NCBI RefSeq assembly: GCF_003863355.1
Contig: NZ_QQWG01000023.1
Span: 1-61,332 of the forward strand
Origin: Ancylomarina euxina
GTDB taxonomy: Bacteria; Bacteroidota; Bacteroidia; Bacteroidales; Marinifilaceae
DNA length: 61,332 bases
Reading direction: 5' to 3'
Within the stretch, counting starts at the first letter, position 1. The number at the start of each line of letters is the position of its first letter. The position numbers and the translations under genes were made by a program. Under the pieces are notes generated by a model. It was not told where the DNA came from. It saw only the letters and a list, made by a program, of their open reading frames with translations, and ran no database searches. This document shows positions 19,664-29,388 of this stretch, piece by piece.

Positions 19664-22600
19664 TTATTCTTTTATGATATCGTGATGTTTTAGAAAATCA
19701 GCGCCGCCATCTGAGTTTGCAAGTTGTTTAAATTCCTTAGGCGTGTAATTATATTCCTTTTTAAAGCATCTTGAGAAATATTTTGGGTCGTTAAAACCGA
19801 CATTAAATGCAATCTCAGAAATGGTGTAATTGTGTTTTACCAAAATGAAAGCTGCTTTTTTTAATCTTAAACATCGCATAAAGTCTACAAGAGTTTTGTT
19901 GGTTATAGACTGAAATCTGCGGTAGATATTTGAGTAGCTCATACTCAATGCTTCGGATAAATCCTCCAGTTTAAAATCAGGATTAACCAAATTTTTCTCA
20001 AGTTCTATTAATACAGACTCAATAAATTTTTCATCTGGTGATTCAACCTGAGGGGCTTCACTTTGAGTCAATAATTCAGTTCTGTATTTTAGAATAAGAT
20101 TTTTGTGAGATTCTAGAATGTTATTGACTTTAAATATCAGTTCTTTAACGTTGAAAGGTTTGTTAATGTATTCTATGGCGCCATATTTTAAGCCTTCGAG
20201 TTTAGATTGAGTCGTATTACGAGCTGTTAGTAGAATGATTGGTATATGGCGCATTGTTTTTGTATTCTTCAATTGCTTACAAAGAGTGATGCCATCCATT
20301 ATAGGCATCATGATATCACTAATAATAATATCTGGCGTTGTTTCGTGTAAAATAGCCAGGGCTTCTTTTCCATTTTCAGCAGTGAATACATTATAAAATG
20401 GACTAAAAGTGTCTTTTAAAAGCAATAACATTTCATAGTTATCTTCCACAATTAGAAGATGAATCTTACTGTTGGAATTTACGCTTGGTGTGTTAAGATC
20501 TTCTTTATTCAAACTATCATCTTGCCTAATAGCCTCAAGTGGTTTATTGTTGATTATTTCTTCTGTTTTTAGATGCTTATTACCTAAAGGTAAGATTAAG
20601 GTGAATTTAGTGCCTTGATTGAGAGTAGAGTCAACCATTATTTTTCCTCTATGAAGAGTCATCAACTCTTTACTTAAGGCAAGTCCAATACCAGTACCTC
20701 CAACAGCTCGTCCTTCTTTCGACTGATAGAACATATTGAAAATGTGTTTTAGGTTTTCTTCATCTATCCCAATTCCCGAATCAGATATGCTTAGAAAAAA
20801 ATGTTCGCAGTTACTCTTTATTTTAAATTGAATTTGCCCCTCGCGAGGTGTGAATTTAAATGCATTTGATAAAAGGTTATAGATGACGTGTTCAAGCTTT
20901 TCTTTATCATACCAAAGTATGATATCATCTTGCTTCGATTCATAAACAAAATCGATATGTTTGAATCGCGCTTGTTCTGTAAAAGAGAGTGCTATGGATT
21001 CACAATGCTTAGAAATATTATTTTGGTTTGCTCGTAATTGTAGTTTTCCCAATTCACGATTTCTTACGGTCATTAATTCTAGTGCAATACGTGAGAGTCG
21101 TTTAGCATTGTTATGAATCACATTCAAGCGTTGTTTCAATAAGAGATTGCCCTCTGCTCGTTCAATCATACTCTCGATGGGAGCCATAATAAGTGTAAGG
21201 GGTGTTTGAATTTCATGCGACATCTTTGCGAAGAAATTCATTTTCATGGCATACAGTTCATTGTTTTTTTCGTTCTGCCATTCTTCCAGTAGAAGTTTCT
21301 TTTTTAAGCGGGCCCACATTATAGAATAGCGAATGATGAAAAAGAGAGCAATTATCAGAGCAAGACTGTAGATTACGTACGCCCACCATCTTTGCCAAAG
21401 GGGTGATAAAACAGTCACTTGTATGGATCTTGGCTCAATATCCCAAAGATTTCTGTTGGTTCCTGCTTTAACTTCAAAAGTGTAATCCCCGTATGGGATA
21501 CTTGTATAAGTAGCTATTCGTTGATTTTCAGTTATGATCCAGTTTTTATCGAATCCTTTAAGTCGATAGGCATAGAAATAGTTTGGATCCAGATGATCAT
21601 TAATGACAGAAAACTGAAAAGAAAAGGAGGTTTGCTTGTGATTTAATTCGATCGATTTTAGGTGCTCAATTCCCTCAGATAATTGTTCTGGAATAATCTT
21701 ATTGGCATCACGGTTTACAACTTTTATTTGGTTTACTCTCAATTGAAACTGTTTTTGGCTGGTTTTCATCTGCTTTGGATCAAAGAAATTTAAACCATCA
21801 ACTCCTCCGAAATAGAAAAGATTGTTTTTGTCTTTGGTCGCACTGCCCGAAAGAAAAGCTCCCTTTATTGTTCCATTTTTCCATGTGTATAAATAGTCCT
21901 GTTTTGCATTTAAATCCAGATGAGAAATGCCATTACTTCGCGAAACCCATAAATTAGAACTATCAGAAACAAGAATTGCCGTAACTCCGTGGATTTCTTC
22001 ATTACTAAATCCGTTGATGGGAACTGTTTTCTTCTCTTTAATATTAAATTTGAGTAGTCGGGAATAGGAATTCGTGAAATAAAGATGTCCATGATAATCT
22101 GCAGCTCCATGGAATATACTGTTTTCAGCCGGGTTTTTTGAATCTATTAGCTGATAGGGTATAAAGGAAGAATCTTCTATAGTTTTTCCCTCCTTAAATA
22201 AGAATAATCCTCCTTCAGACATACCAATCCAAATCTGATCATTTTCATCTTGCAAAAATACTTCGGTGATGTTCCCCTTAAGTCCATTCTTATTGCGTGG
22301 AAAAAAAGCGAGCTGATTGCCTGATAATGAGAAAAGGGAGATGCCAATATTACTGCCAACCCAAACCTGATCACTGTTATCGATGAATAAAGATCTGATG
22401 TCGGAGCCTAATTGCCCTTTACTGTTTAATACTTTTATCGATGAAAATGTTGATGTTTTTGAATTGTAAAATGATAATCCATTTAGATAGGTTCCAATCC
22501 ACTTGTTTTGGTTTCTATCCTCAACCATCGCCTGAATGTAATTCCCTGTCAGGCCATTGGCAGTATTGGTCTTTGCAACAAATTGTTTCACTGCATTTCC

Positions 22601-23758
22601 TTTTTTGTTGATTATTGTAAGACCTTCTCCATCAGTACCTGCCCATAGGTTTCCGTTCTGACATTTTAATATTGAAAGGATACGTGTTGGTACACCTGAA
22701 ATATTACCACTATAATAGCCAACGGTTGAGGATTCGCTTGGTAAGATGTTAATATTGCCATAATTTGTGAATACCCAGATATCGTTGTTATTGGTCTCGC
22801 CTATGCCAATTACAGAATTACTCTGAAGAGAAAATTTGTTGGATTTAGAATAATTGTAAATTTTCACATGTTTTGTTTTGGGCTTTATCTGGTAAAGTCC
22901 TCCTCCATCAGTACCAAGCCATATCAAGCCTTTACTATCACGAAAAATACGAATCACCATATTAGTAGGGACGAAATGTGATGCTTTGGCTTTGTTGTGG
23001 AAATGTTCGTAAGTTTCAGTTTTTAGATCATAAAAGTAAAAGCCAGTAAGATCTGTTCCAATCCAAAGATTACCATTTTTATCGGTTGTTAAGATAACTG
23101 TGTTAAATGGATTATTGAAAGGCCCCTTTAGTTCGTAAAGATCCATAGTTGAGGTGTTCCCCTTGAATATTCGTCCTTTATTGGTGCTGAACCAAACGAT
23201 ATCATTTTTTCCTTCTGCAATAGATGTAATGGTTTCATTGGAAGAGTAAATATCAAATCTAACGCTTGTTGAATCCTTAAGGGATTGTCCGATTGCAGTT
23301 CCAAAATTACTGCCCATCCAAAGTCTGGATTTACCAATACTTAATGATTCCAGTTCTAGATGTTCAGGCAATTTGGTGTAGTTGGAATATTGTGATTCAA
23401 ACTTGCCTGATGGCATCAGTTTCGAAATTGCGCCTTTTTGTGAAACGCACCATATGTCTCCATCAGAATCTTTCGATATACCTAGAATTTTCGCAAAGGA
23501 TACATTGTCTCCAAATATTTCGTTGAAAGAATATTGACGGTAATCGTATCCATCGTAGCGTAGAAGTCCTGAATTTGAATTGAGCCACAGATAACCCAAC
23601 GAATCTTCAACCACATTTGTGACTTTGGTTTGTTGTCTGTCAACTATAGCACTCAGGTGAATGAAATTAGTTGATTCATCGGCAAATGAAAAGAGATAAG
23701 AATTGCAAGCCAATAAAAGTAGAACAAGCTTAGCTGCGTGTGTGGGGATTTTTAACAT
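19664..23758 (-). CDS. Hybrid two-component system regulator (HTCS)
   Basis: A 1364-residue one-chain sensor-regulator. From the N-terminus it has a signal peptide; a periplasmic sensor of two seven-bladed propellers with repeated DSxGxLWxG-type words (about 30-690); a Y_Y_Y domain (about 700-775); one membrane helix (about 790-812); and HisKA with phospho-accepting His848 (AKMSHEIQTP). HATPase with DSGIGI and GGTGIGLALSKEL follows, then a receiver domain (about 1098-1215) with Asp1147 (SDIMMPIMDG) and an AraC-type DNA-binding domain (about 1240-1350). HTCS proteins sense a released oligosaccharide or similar ligand and activate the neighbouring susCD genes. It lies upstream of susC (516-nt gap) and divergent from the second susCD locus. 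A decayed copy of its 5' end lies at 24848-24961. Which locus it controls cannot be told from sequence alone. Confidence 0.94.
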   Translation of the reverse strand: MLKIPTHAAKLVLLLLACNSYLFSFADESTNFIHLSAIVDRQQTKVTNVVEDSLGYLWLNSNSGLLRYDGYDYRQYSFNEIFGDNVSFAKILGISKDSDGDIWCVSQKGAISKLMPSGKFESQYSNYTKLPEHLELESLSIGKSRLWMGSNFGTAIGQSLKDSTSVRFDIYSSNETITSIAEGKNDIVWFSTNKGRIFKGNTSTMDLYELKGPFNNPFNTVILTTDKNGNLWIGTDLTGFYFYDLKTETYEHFHNKAKASHFVPTNMVIRIFRDSKGLIWLGTDGGGLYQIKPKTKHVKIYNYSKSNKFSLQSNSVIGIGETNNNDIWVFTNYGNINILPSESSTVGYYSGNISGVPTRILSILKCQNGNLWAGTDGEGLTIINKKGNAVKQFVAKTNTANGLTGNYIQAMVEDRNQNKWIGTYLNGLSFYNSKTSTFSSIKVLNSKGQLGSDIRSLFIDNSDQVWVGSNIGISLFSLSGNQLAFFPRNKNGLKGNITEVFLQDENDQIWIGMSEGGLFLFKEGKTIEDSSFIPYQLIDSKNPAENSIFHGAADYHGHLYFTNSYSRLLKFNIKEKKTVPINGFSNEEIHGVTAILVSDSSNLWVSRSNGISHLDLNAKQDYLYTWKNGTIKGAFLSGSATKDKNNLFYFGGVDGLNFFDPKQMKTSQKQFQLRVNQIKVVNRDANKIIPEQLSEGIEHLKSIELNHKQTSFSFQFSVINDHLDPNYFYAYRLKGFDKNWIITENQRIATYTSIPYGDYTFEVKAGTNRNLWDIEPRSIQVTVLSPLWQRWWAYVIYSLALIIALFFIIRYSIMWARLKKKLLLEEWQNEKNNELYAMKMNFFAKMSHEIQTPLTLIMAPIESMIERAEGNLLLKQRLNVIHNNAKRLSRIALELMTVRNRELGKLQLRANQNNISKHCESIALSFTEQARFKHIDFVYESKQDDIILWYDKEKLEHVIYNLLSNAFKFTPREGQIQFKIKSNCEHFFLSISDSGIGIDEENLKHIFNMFYQSKEGRAVGGTGIGLALSKELMTLHRGKIMVDSTLNQGTKFTLILPLGNKHLKTEEIINNKPLEAIRQDDSLNKEDLNTPSVNSNSKIHLLIVEDNYEMLLLLKDTFSPFYNVFTAENGKEALAILHETTPDIIISDIMMPIMDGITLCKQLKNTKTMRHIPIILLTARNTTQSKLEGLKYGAIEYINKPFNVKELIFKVNNILESHKNLILKYRTELLTQSEAPQVESPDEKFIESVLIELEKNLVNPDFKLEDLSEALSMSYSNIYRRFQSITNKTLVDFMRCLRLKKAAFILVKHNYTISEIAFNVGFNDPKYFSRCFKKEYNYTPKEFKQLANSDGGADFLKHHDIIKE

Positions 23759-23864
23759 GACGAATTAGGTTCTAGGTTTGGGTTGCTAGCAAAAATACTG
23801 ATATATATGAATTCTTCACTACAGAAATTAAATAAAATCAGTCAATTAAGTTTTTGTAATTCAC

Positions 23865-23920
23865 TCTATATTAGTTGTATATGAGAATTTCCACTTTTTA
23901 GCCAAAAATTTCCACTTTAA
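23865..23920 (+). promoter_or_regulatory. 21-bp-spaced TCCAC direct repeat, copy 1 of 3
   Basis: The half-site ttccac occurs at 23889-23894 and 23910-23915, exactly 21 bp (two helical turns) apart, with tagccaaaaa between. About 24 bp upstream of the first half-site are also conserved with the copy at 33266-33320. The site is 131 bp from the HTCS start (opposite strand) and about 275 bp before the lipoprotein gene at 24190. AraC-type regulators often bind such direct repeats, so this is a candidate HTCS operator. Confidence 0.6.
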
Positions 23921-24083
23921 AATGAAAGCTATTTCACACTTTTGAAATTCATGAAAAATAACTTAATAAAATCAGATGTTAAGAATTATAATTTCTGTTC
24001 TATTCTGGTTTTATGGAAGGAGTTTTGAACTAAATCACTATAGTTCATGTTGATGCTTGTTTTATTCACAGGACTGCCCTGTT

Positions 24084-24103
24084 AAATACATACTTTTGTA
24101 TGA
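24084..24103 (+). promoter_or_regulatory. Inverted repeat, copy 3 of 3, before the 24190 lipoprotein
   Basis: aaataca-N6-tgtatga matches the core ATACA-N6-TGTAT of the two copies before pepP and susC. In the direction of the 24190 gene it is followed by GAATtG, close to the GAATG of the other copies. The arms are less perfect. A second short inverted repeat (tgaacta/tagttca, 24026-24047) lies just upstream. The rest of the 23759-24189 gap is AT-rich without a gene. Confidence 0.4.
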
Positions 24104-24189
24104 ATTGTTTTTTTAATGATTTGTGTTGTTAATGTGCATAGGTGTGCTCATTTTGATAGTATCTCTGTTTTAATACTTAATTATTAACA

Positions 24190-24648
24190 ATGAAAAAGAA
24201 ACTAATGCTGCTAGTTATATTTGGAATAATGCTAATGGGTTGCATTATGAGTCCAAATGAAATAATTATAAACGGAATAGAAGATAAGATTGATGCAGAG
24301 GAAATAACAGATAAGTTTTACTCTTGCAGAAAGGTGTATGATCTTGAAGGCATGATTGGATTATTCAGTACAAAATATATTAAGATGAATGATCATCAAA
24401 GTTTAGCAGATGCTAAGTTAAAGGTGGCTGATTTTTTGGACTTGAATATCGTCAGGTATGGAGCTGTTAAGAAGCGCTCACTTGTGAGTTGGGAAACAAA
24501 AATCGTTAAAGCGAGCAAGTCTTCATCATATTATTTTTTAGCTTATAAAAATGAATATGTAAATTATCAAGTATTAGAGTCTTTTAAAATGACAAAGGAG
24601 TTGTATGGAAGAATTAGGATAATTGATTATAAACTAGAAGTACAATAA
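24190..24648 (+). CDS. Small lipoprotein of unknown function
   Basis: A 152-residue protein with a lipoprotein signal (MKKKLMLLVIFGIMLMGC, Cys18). The mature part has an alpha+beta pattern beginning with a helix around DAEEITDKFYSCRKVYDLEGMIG, reminiscent of small NTF2-like/DUF4019-type periplasmic proteins. I do not recognise a family with certainty. It is transcribed divergently from HTCS, has its own terminator (24694-24726), and lies between the intact HTCS gene and a decayed HTCS copy. It may have come between them during the duplication. Two candidate regulatory sites precede it. Confidence 0.65.
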   Translation: MKKKLMLLVIFGIMLMGCIMSPNEIIINGIEDKIDAEEITDKFYSCRKVYDLEGMIGLFSTKYIKMNDHQSLADAKLKVADFLDLNIVRYGAVKKRSLVSWETKIVKASKSSSYYFLAYKNEYVNYQVLESFKMTKELYGRIRIIDYKLEVQ

Positions 24649-24693
24649 TGCTTGTCATCAGTATAGGATTTATAGCAACGTTGAACTAAAATG

Positions 24694-24730
24694 AAAGGCA
24701 GTAGATTCTAGTTATCTACTGCCTTTTATT
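24694..24730 (+). terminator. Rho-independent terminator after the 24190 lipoprotein
   Basis: Perfect 12-bp arms (24694-24705, 24715-24726) with a 9-nt loop, followed by ttttatttt. It lies 46 nt past the stop codon. Confidence 0.88.
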
Positions 24731-24775
24731 TTATGAGAGAATCTTAGACTTCTTTTCTTAATTGTGTTTTGATTT

Positions 24776-24798
24776 CTTTTCTGTAAGCTACAGAAAAG
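24776..24798. other. Perfect 10-bp hairpin between lipoprotein and HTCS remnant
   Basis: cttttctgta (24776-24785) and its reverse complement (24789-24798) flank a 3-nt loop. It lies immediately beyond the decayed HTCS sequence. No clear T tract follows in either direction, so it is not an obvious terminator. Confidence 0.45.
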
Positions 24799-24847
24799 CC
24801 TTTAAATCTTCAGTCAAATTTGAAGTCCCGTCTTGTTATCGTCTAAT

Positions 24848-24961
24848 TTAGACGCTTGCAAGGATAATGTTTGTGGACGCATCAGCAAATGAAATGAGAT
24901 AATAATTGCAAATCACAAAAAGTAAAATAAGCTTGGTTAGATGGGTATTTATTTTTAGAAT
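24848..24961 (-). pseudogene. Decayed 5' end of a second HTCS gene
   Basis: On the minus strand 24961-24848 translates as ILKINTHLTKLILL followed by FVICNYYLISFADASTN. Position for position this matches the signal peptide of the intact HTCS (MLKIPTHAAKLVLL, then LLACNSYLFSFADESTN). The ATG has become ATT, and a TAA stop appears at 24848-24850. DNA similarity continues more weakly to about 24805. No sensor, kinase or DNA-binding part remains. The distance from this start to the TCCAC direct repeat upstream (132 bp) equals that of the intact gene (131 bp). The promoter was therefore duplicated along with the gene. Confidence 0.85.
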
Positions 24962-25079
24962 ACTGAGTTAATTTCGGGGTTTGGGGATAAAACAAAAGTA
25001 GAAATCTAAAGCAATCCTATCAAGTAAATATCAAACAAATATTAAGTTGTAATCATCTGTATTGTGCTGCTTAATAGGC

Positions 25080-25122
25080 TTGTGGGAAAATGTCTACCTA
25101 TTAGCCTAAAATATCCACCTCC
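25080..25122 (+). promoter_or_regulatory. 21-bp-spaced TCCAC direct repeat, copy 2 of 3
   Basis: tctacct (25093) and tccacct (25114) are 21 bp apart with ttagcctaaaa between, the same arrangement as at 23889 and 33291. It lies about 260 bp before the first gene of the plus-strand susCD locus. It is a candidate operator for the HTCS, or for its lost paralogue. Confidence 0.6.
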
Positions 25123-25200
25123 CAAAAATAGATAATCCCTATTATTATCATCGCAAAATAATAGTTCATAACCTGAATAAATGAAGTCGGGATAATTTAG

Positions 25201-25263
25201 TGTTCAAACTAGAGACAAAAACATCTCATCCCAAACAATTTTGGCATGAGAAAATTTTGAACA
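25201..25263 (+). promoter_or_regulatory. Nested stem-loop in the leader of the plus-strand susCD locus
   Basis: Outer arms tgttcaaa (25201-25208) and tttgaaca (25256-25263) enclose a hairpin of 12-bp arms with one mismatch (25224-25235 and 25240-25251, loop caat). No T tract follows, so it is not a terminator. It lies about 115 nt before the start codon at 25380, where an RNA leader would be. It may be an mRNA structure or a large inverted-repeat operator. No coding sequence is seen in the rest of 24962-25379. Confidence 0.5.
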
Positions 25264-25379
25264 ACAAATGAGAACTAAAAATAATCCCGTTAAGATTACT
25301 GATATAGATTCAGTGTTATAAGGGTAACTATTTATTGACCTAATACCTAATTTTTAATGTTATACTAACTCTAAAACTT

Positions 25380-26297
25380 ATGAAGAATCAGAAAATTAAA
25401 AAACGTAATTATCAGAAATTTTTAAAAATGGATCTTTCGCGGATGGCATTTTTATTATTTGCGATGGTTGTAATTTCTTTTACTACCAGTTGTGACAAAG
25501 ACGAATCAGTCAACTTGCCAGTGACGACCACAGGTGAAGTTACTGACATCACAGGTCAGGACGCTGTTGTGAGCGGCATTGTCACATCAAACGGTGGATC
25601 AAAACTTCTTGCTATGGGGGTTTGCTTTACGACTGGAGATGCTGACCCAACAGTAGAAGATTATTTTGCAGCAGTTGGTGAATTTACTCCAGATGGTATA
25701 TTGCAGGAGGACTGGAGTTATTCAGCTACCCTAAAGGGGTTAACTATTAAAACGGCTTATAAAGCCAGAGCTTATGCTTCCAATGAAGCAGGTACCGCTT
25801 ATGGAGAAACAATTTCATTCACTTCAAAAGCAGGAAAAACTTACCATACCCTAACAAATGAAATGATCGACACTTATACGCAGGAAGGTTCAGAAGGACC
25901 TAAGCCAAATCTTGTTGATGGTGATTTGAATACTTATTGGCATTCGGCTTGGTCAGGCGGTGTTGAGCCATTACCTCACCATATTCAAATTACATTTGCT
26001 GAAGTTAAAAATATTGGTGGTTTTGAATTTGCTACCAGAGACAAGTACGCAAGAGGTAATAATCCTGCTCAATTCGATGTGCAAACTAGTACAGATGGAA
26101 CCACTTACACAACCGTATGGACTTCAGATAGATTAGATAATGTTTTACTAAATCCAGAGTGGAATGCTTTGTCACTTGATAAGAATTACTCTTCTAAATA
26201 TTTTAGGGTAAGAATTCTTGATACAAAAACTCCTGGTCAAAACTCTACATGTATGGCTGAGTTAAAAGTGTTCGAAGATGGGATGCTACCTTATTAA
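25380..26297 (+). CDS. Discoidin (F5/8 type C) surface lipoprotein, SusE/F-like position
   Basis: A 305-residue lipoprotein (lipobox near FTTSC, Cys38). Residues about 45-150 form a fibronectin-like module with the words VTSNGGSKLLAMGVCFTT and YKARAYASNEAGTAYGE, common in Bacteroidota surface lipoproteins. Residues about 155-300 form an F5/8 type C (discoidin/CBM32-like) domain with LVDGDLNTYWHSAWS and PHHIQI. It probably binds the target glycan at the cell surface. It is the first gene of the plus-strand locus, 72 nt before susC, with a candidate operator and a structured leader upstream. Closely similar YWHS-type domains end two later proteins of the locus. Confidence 0.85.
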   Translation: MKNQKIKKRNYQKFLKMDLSRMAFLLFAMVVISFTTSCDKDESVNLPVTTTGEVTDITGQDAVVSGIVTSNGGSKLLAMGVCFTTGDADPTVEDYFAAVGEFTPDGILQEDWSYSATLKGLTIKTAYKARAYASNEAGTAYGETISFTSKAGKTYHTLTNEMIDTYTQEGSEGPKPNLVDGDLNTYWHSAWSGGVEPLPHHIQITFAEVKNIGGFEFATRDKYARGNNPAQFDVQTSTDGTTYTTVWTSDRLDNVLLNPEWNALSLDKNYSSKYFRVRILDTKTPGQNSTCMAELKVFEDGMLPY

Positions 26298-26369
26298 TAG
26301 GGAGTTGAATATAGAATAATTAAGAACAACATGTATAATAGTTTATTTATCTAATTAAGATTTAAGATA

Positions 26370-29300
26370 ATGATTATGAAATATTTGCGACAAATCGATT
26401 TCTATCGAAATAATATAAAAAATAAAATAAGGACCAATACTTCCGGCCTTCAAAAAGCGATAAGTTTGTTCGTTTTCATGCTGTTTTTTACAGCTATTGC
26501 AAGTGCGCAAACGGTTGAAGTAAAAGGAAAAGTAATCGATAGTGAGAATCAGGAATCATTGCCAGGCGTTAGTATTATTGTAAAAGGGACTACCCAAGGT
26601 GTTACAACTAATATGGATGGTGAATACGCACTAAAAGTAGGGCAAGCCAATGTCATATTAGTCTTTTCATTTATTGGTTACGAAGCACAGGAAGTACCTG
26701 TTAATGGTCAGACAACGATCAATGTTAGCCTGAAAAGTTCAACAAGTGATCTTGATGAAGTCATGGTTATTGCATATGGAACGACAAAAAAATCAAATTT
26801 AACAGGCTCAGCAGTTGCATTAGACAGCGAAGAGCTAAAAGATGTTTTTGTATCGAATGTAGCATCCATGCTTCAAGGTAAGGTTGCCGGGGTGTACTCA
26901 TCTGCAGGAAGTGGGCAGCCTGGCTCGGGCACTGAAATTACCATTCGTGGTAAAGGTTCATTATCAGGTACAACATCACCTCTTTGGGTAGTTGATGGTA
27001 TTATAATGGGTAATTCTGACCCTGGATACAGTCCTGCTGATATTGAAAGTATTACTGTATTGAAAGATGCTTCAGCCACATCGCTGTATGGGTCTTTGGC
27101 TGCTAATGGAGTTATTTTATTACAGACTAAAAGAGCTAAAAAAGGCGAGTCTAAAATAAACGTTAATGCGACCTACGGACACACCACATTTAACACCGGG
27201 AATTTCTCCGTGATGAATTCACAAGAGTTATATGATTATCAAAAAACATGGAATCCTGATGTTACCGAGGATGTATTAAATACGGACACAGACTGGATGA
27301 AGATTGGAACACAAACTGGGAAAGCTCAAGAGTATAACGTTAATTATTCTGGTGGTAACGAAAAGATTTCTGCGTATCTGTCTGGTACTTATTATAATGA
27401 GACTGGTGCTTTAAAAGGATACGATTACGAACGTTATTCAGCTATTGCAAACTTTGATATTAATGCAAGTGAACGCCTTAAGATTAAAGTAAATTTATCT
27501 GGTGATTATCGTACAACAAAAGATCAGCAACATTCTACTTATGCTATGTTTACCTACATGCCTTGGGATGAAGCTTATTTACCTGATGGTTCTGTTTTAG
27601 ATCCAAGAGTTGATAGCGGTAAAGAATATTTACTCGCAAACGATAAAGTTTGGTATGGTCGAGACGAAAACAACTACCTATACGATTTGCAATACAATTA
27701 TGGTAATTCACGTAGCAACAATCTTCGTGCAAATATCGGCTTTGATTATAAAATCAACGAGTGGTTGACTTTTTCTTCTATGAATAATATCGCTCTTAAT
27801 TTTGGCCACTCTGAATGGTATACTGATCCTCGTTCAGTTAGTGGACAGGCAGACAGGGGAACACTATATGATAGTTATAGTTTTAGCAAGACCCGTTTTA
27901 CTAATCAAATGCTTCGAATTAACAAGAGTTTTGGTCTTCATGCACTGAGTGCATTTGTTGCTTGGGAATACACGGATTACCATTCTGATAACGCCAATGC
28001 AACCGGTAAAGGTATTGCAGCAGGTCTTACTGTACTTAATACCACTGCTGAAGCTGTAAGTGTAGGCGGAGCAAAATGGGAAAGTGCTAAACAAAGTACG
28101 CTTGTGAATTTGCAATACGCTTATAATGATATCTATTTGGCTACTGCTTCGTTTAGTAGACAAGGTTCAAGTAGTTTTGGTCCAAACAAGCAATATGGTA
28201 ACTTTTGGTCGGCTAGTGTTGGTTGGAATGCCCATAGCGAAGAATTCCTACAAGGAATAGAATGGTTAAATGTATTAAAATGGTCTGCCAGTATGGGACA
28301 GGTGGGTAATGCTCCTGGAGGATTTCAATACCTTGGATACTTTGCCTTTGTAGATCAATACAATGGAAATAGTGCTGCTACACCTTATCAAAAAGGAAAT
28401 GCTGACATTAGCTGGGAAAAAGTAACCAGTTACAACACAGCGATTAGTACAAGATTATTCGACCGTGTGAGTATCAACTTGGACCTTTATTATAAGAATA
28501 GTGATAATCTGTTAACTTATGTTCCACTTCCAGCATTGACTGGTTATAGCGGCATCTGGATGAATGTTGGACGCGTTACGAACAAAGGATATGAGCTGAC
28601 TGTTTCACCTGAAATAATTAAAACTTCAAGATTTAAGTGGGATATGACTTTGAACTTGGCATACAACAAAAACAGGGTTGAAGAAATATACGAAGATAAA
28701 GCCTATACAAGTGGTAATACAAGAATCGAAGCAGGTTATGATATGGATGCACAATACCAACGAATCTGGTACGGGGCAAATCCAGCAAATGGTGAACCTC
28801 TTTGGGAAAAAGTAACGGAAAACGAGGATGGAACCAAAACAGTTAGTTTAACTTCAGATTACGCAGATGCGACCTTACAGTTTACTGGAACAAAAGGAAC
28901 TCCGACGTATACAGGAGGTATCCTCAATAAATTTACTTTTGATGATTTCAGCTTAACCGCAAACATTAGTTTTGTTGATGATATTTATAAATACAACAGC
29001 AACAGAGAATTATTTGATAGTGACGGATCGTACGCTTCTTTTAATAATATGAAATTGGCTGATGACTGGAGTCGTTGGGAAAAACCAGGAGATGTTGCAA
29101 CTCACCCAAAACCATTTAATGGTGGGGTTAATGCAAATAAAAACTCATCAAGATATTTAGAGGATGCAAGTTATATCCGTTTACGTAATGTAACCTTGGC
29201 ATACAACCTTCCTAAAAACGTATCAAACTTACTTAAGATATCAAGTGCTTCAGTTTACGTAAGTGCTGATAATATGATTACACTGACAAACTGGTCAGGT

Positions 29301-29372
29301 ATGGATCCTGAAACGGGTGCATTATACCCTCTGTCGAAGAAAATTATGGCAGGTGTAAAAGTAAATTTTTAA
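26370..29372 (+). CDS. SusC/RagA-type TonB-dependent outer-membrane transporter
   Basis: A 1000-residue SusC protein. It has a long N-terminal signal region ending ASAQ, a carboxypeptidase-regulatory-like domain (about 52-125), the TonB box LDEVMVIAYGTTKKSN, a plug domain with MLQGKVAGVYSSAG and RGKGSLSGTTSPLWVVDG, and a barrel ending GVKVNF. It is paired with the susD 16 nt downstream. Import of oligosaccharides or glycopeptides released by the hexosaminidases and protease of this locus is likely. A second ATG two codons in is possible as start. Confidence 0.93.
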   Translation: MIMKYLRQIDFYRNNIKNKIRTNTSGLQKAISLFVFMLFFTAIASAQTVEVKGKVIDSENQESLPGVSIIVKGTTQGVTTNMDGEYALKVGQANVILVFSFIGYEAQEVPVNGQTTINVSLKSSTSDLDEVMVIAYGTTKKSNLTGSAVALDSEELKDVFVSNVASMLQGKVAGVYSSAGSGQPGSGTEITIRGKGSLSGTTSPLWVVDGIIMGNSDPGYSPADIESITVLKDASATSLYGSLAANGVILLQTKRAKKGESKINVNATYGHTTFNTGNFSVMNSQELYDYQKTWNPDVTEDVLNTDTDWMKIGTQTGKAQEYNVNYSGGNEKISAYLSGTYYNETGALKGYDYERYSAIANFDINASERLKIKVNLSGDYRTTKDQQHSTYAMFTYMPWDEAYLPDGSVLDPRVDSGKEYLLANDKVWYGRDENNYLYDLQYNYGNSRSNNLRANIGFDYKINEWLTFSSMNNIALNFGHSEWYTDPRSVSGQADRGTLYDSYSFSKTRFTNQMLRINKSFGLHALSAFVAWEYTDYHSDNANATGKGIAAGLTVLNTTAEAVSVGGAKWESAKQSTLVNLQYAYNDIYLATASFSRQGSSSFGPNKQYGNFWSASVGWNAHSEEFLQGIEWLNVLKWSASMGQVGNAPGGFQYLGYFAFVDQYNGNSAATPYQKGNADISWEKVTSYNTAISTRLFDRVSINLDLYYKNSDNLLTYVPLPALTGYSGIWMNVGRVTNKGYELTVSPEIIKTSRFKWDMTLNLAYNKNRVEEIYEDKAYTSGNTRIEAGYDMDAQYQRIWYGANPANGEPLWEKVTENEDGTKTVSLTSDYADATLQFTGTKGTPTYTGGILNKFTFDDFSLTANISFVDDIYKYNSNRELFDSDGSYASFNNMKLADDWSRWEKPGDVATHPKPFNGGVNANKNSSRYLEDASYIRLRNVTLAYNLPKNVSNLLKISSASVYVSADNMITLTNWSGMDPETGALYPLSKKIMAGVKVNF

Positions 29373-29388
29373 TAAGTAAAAATTATTA

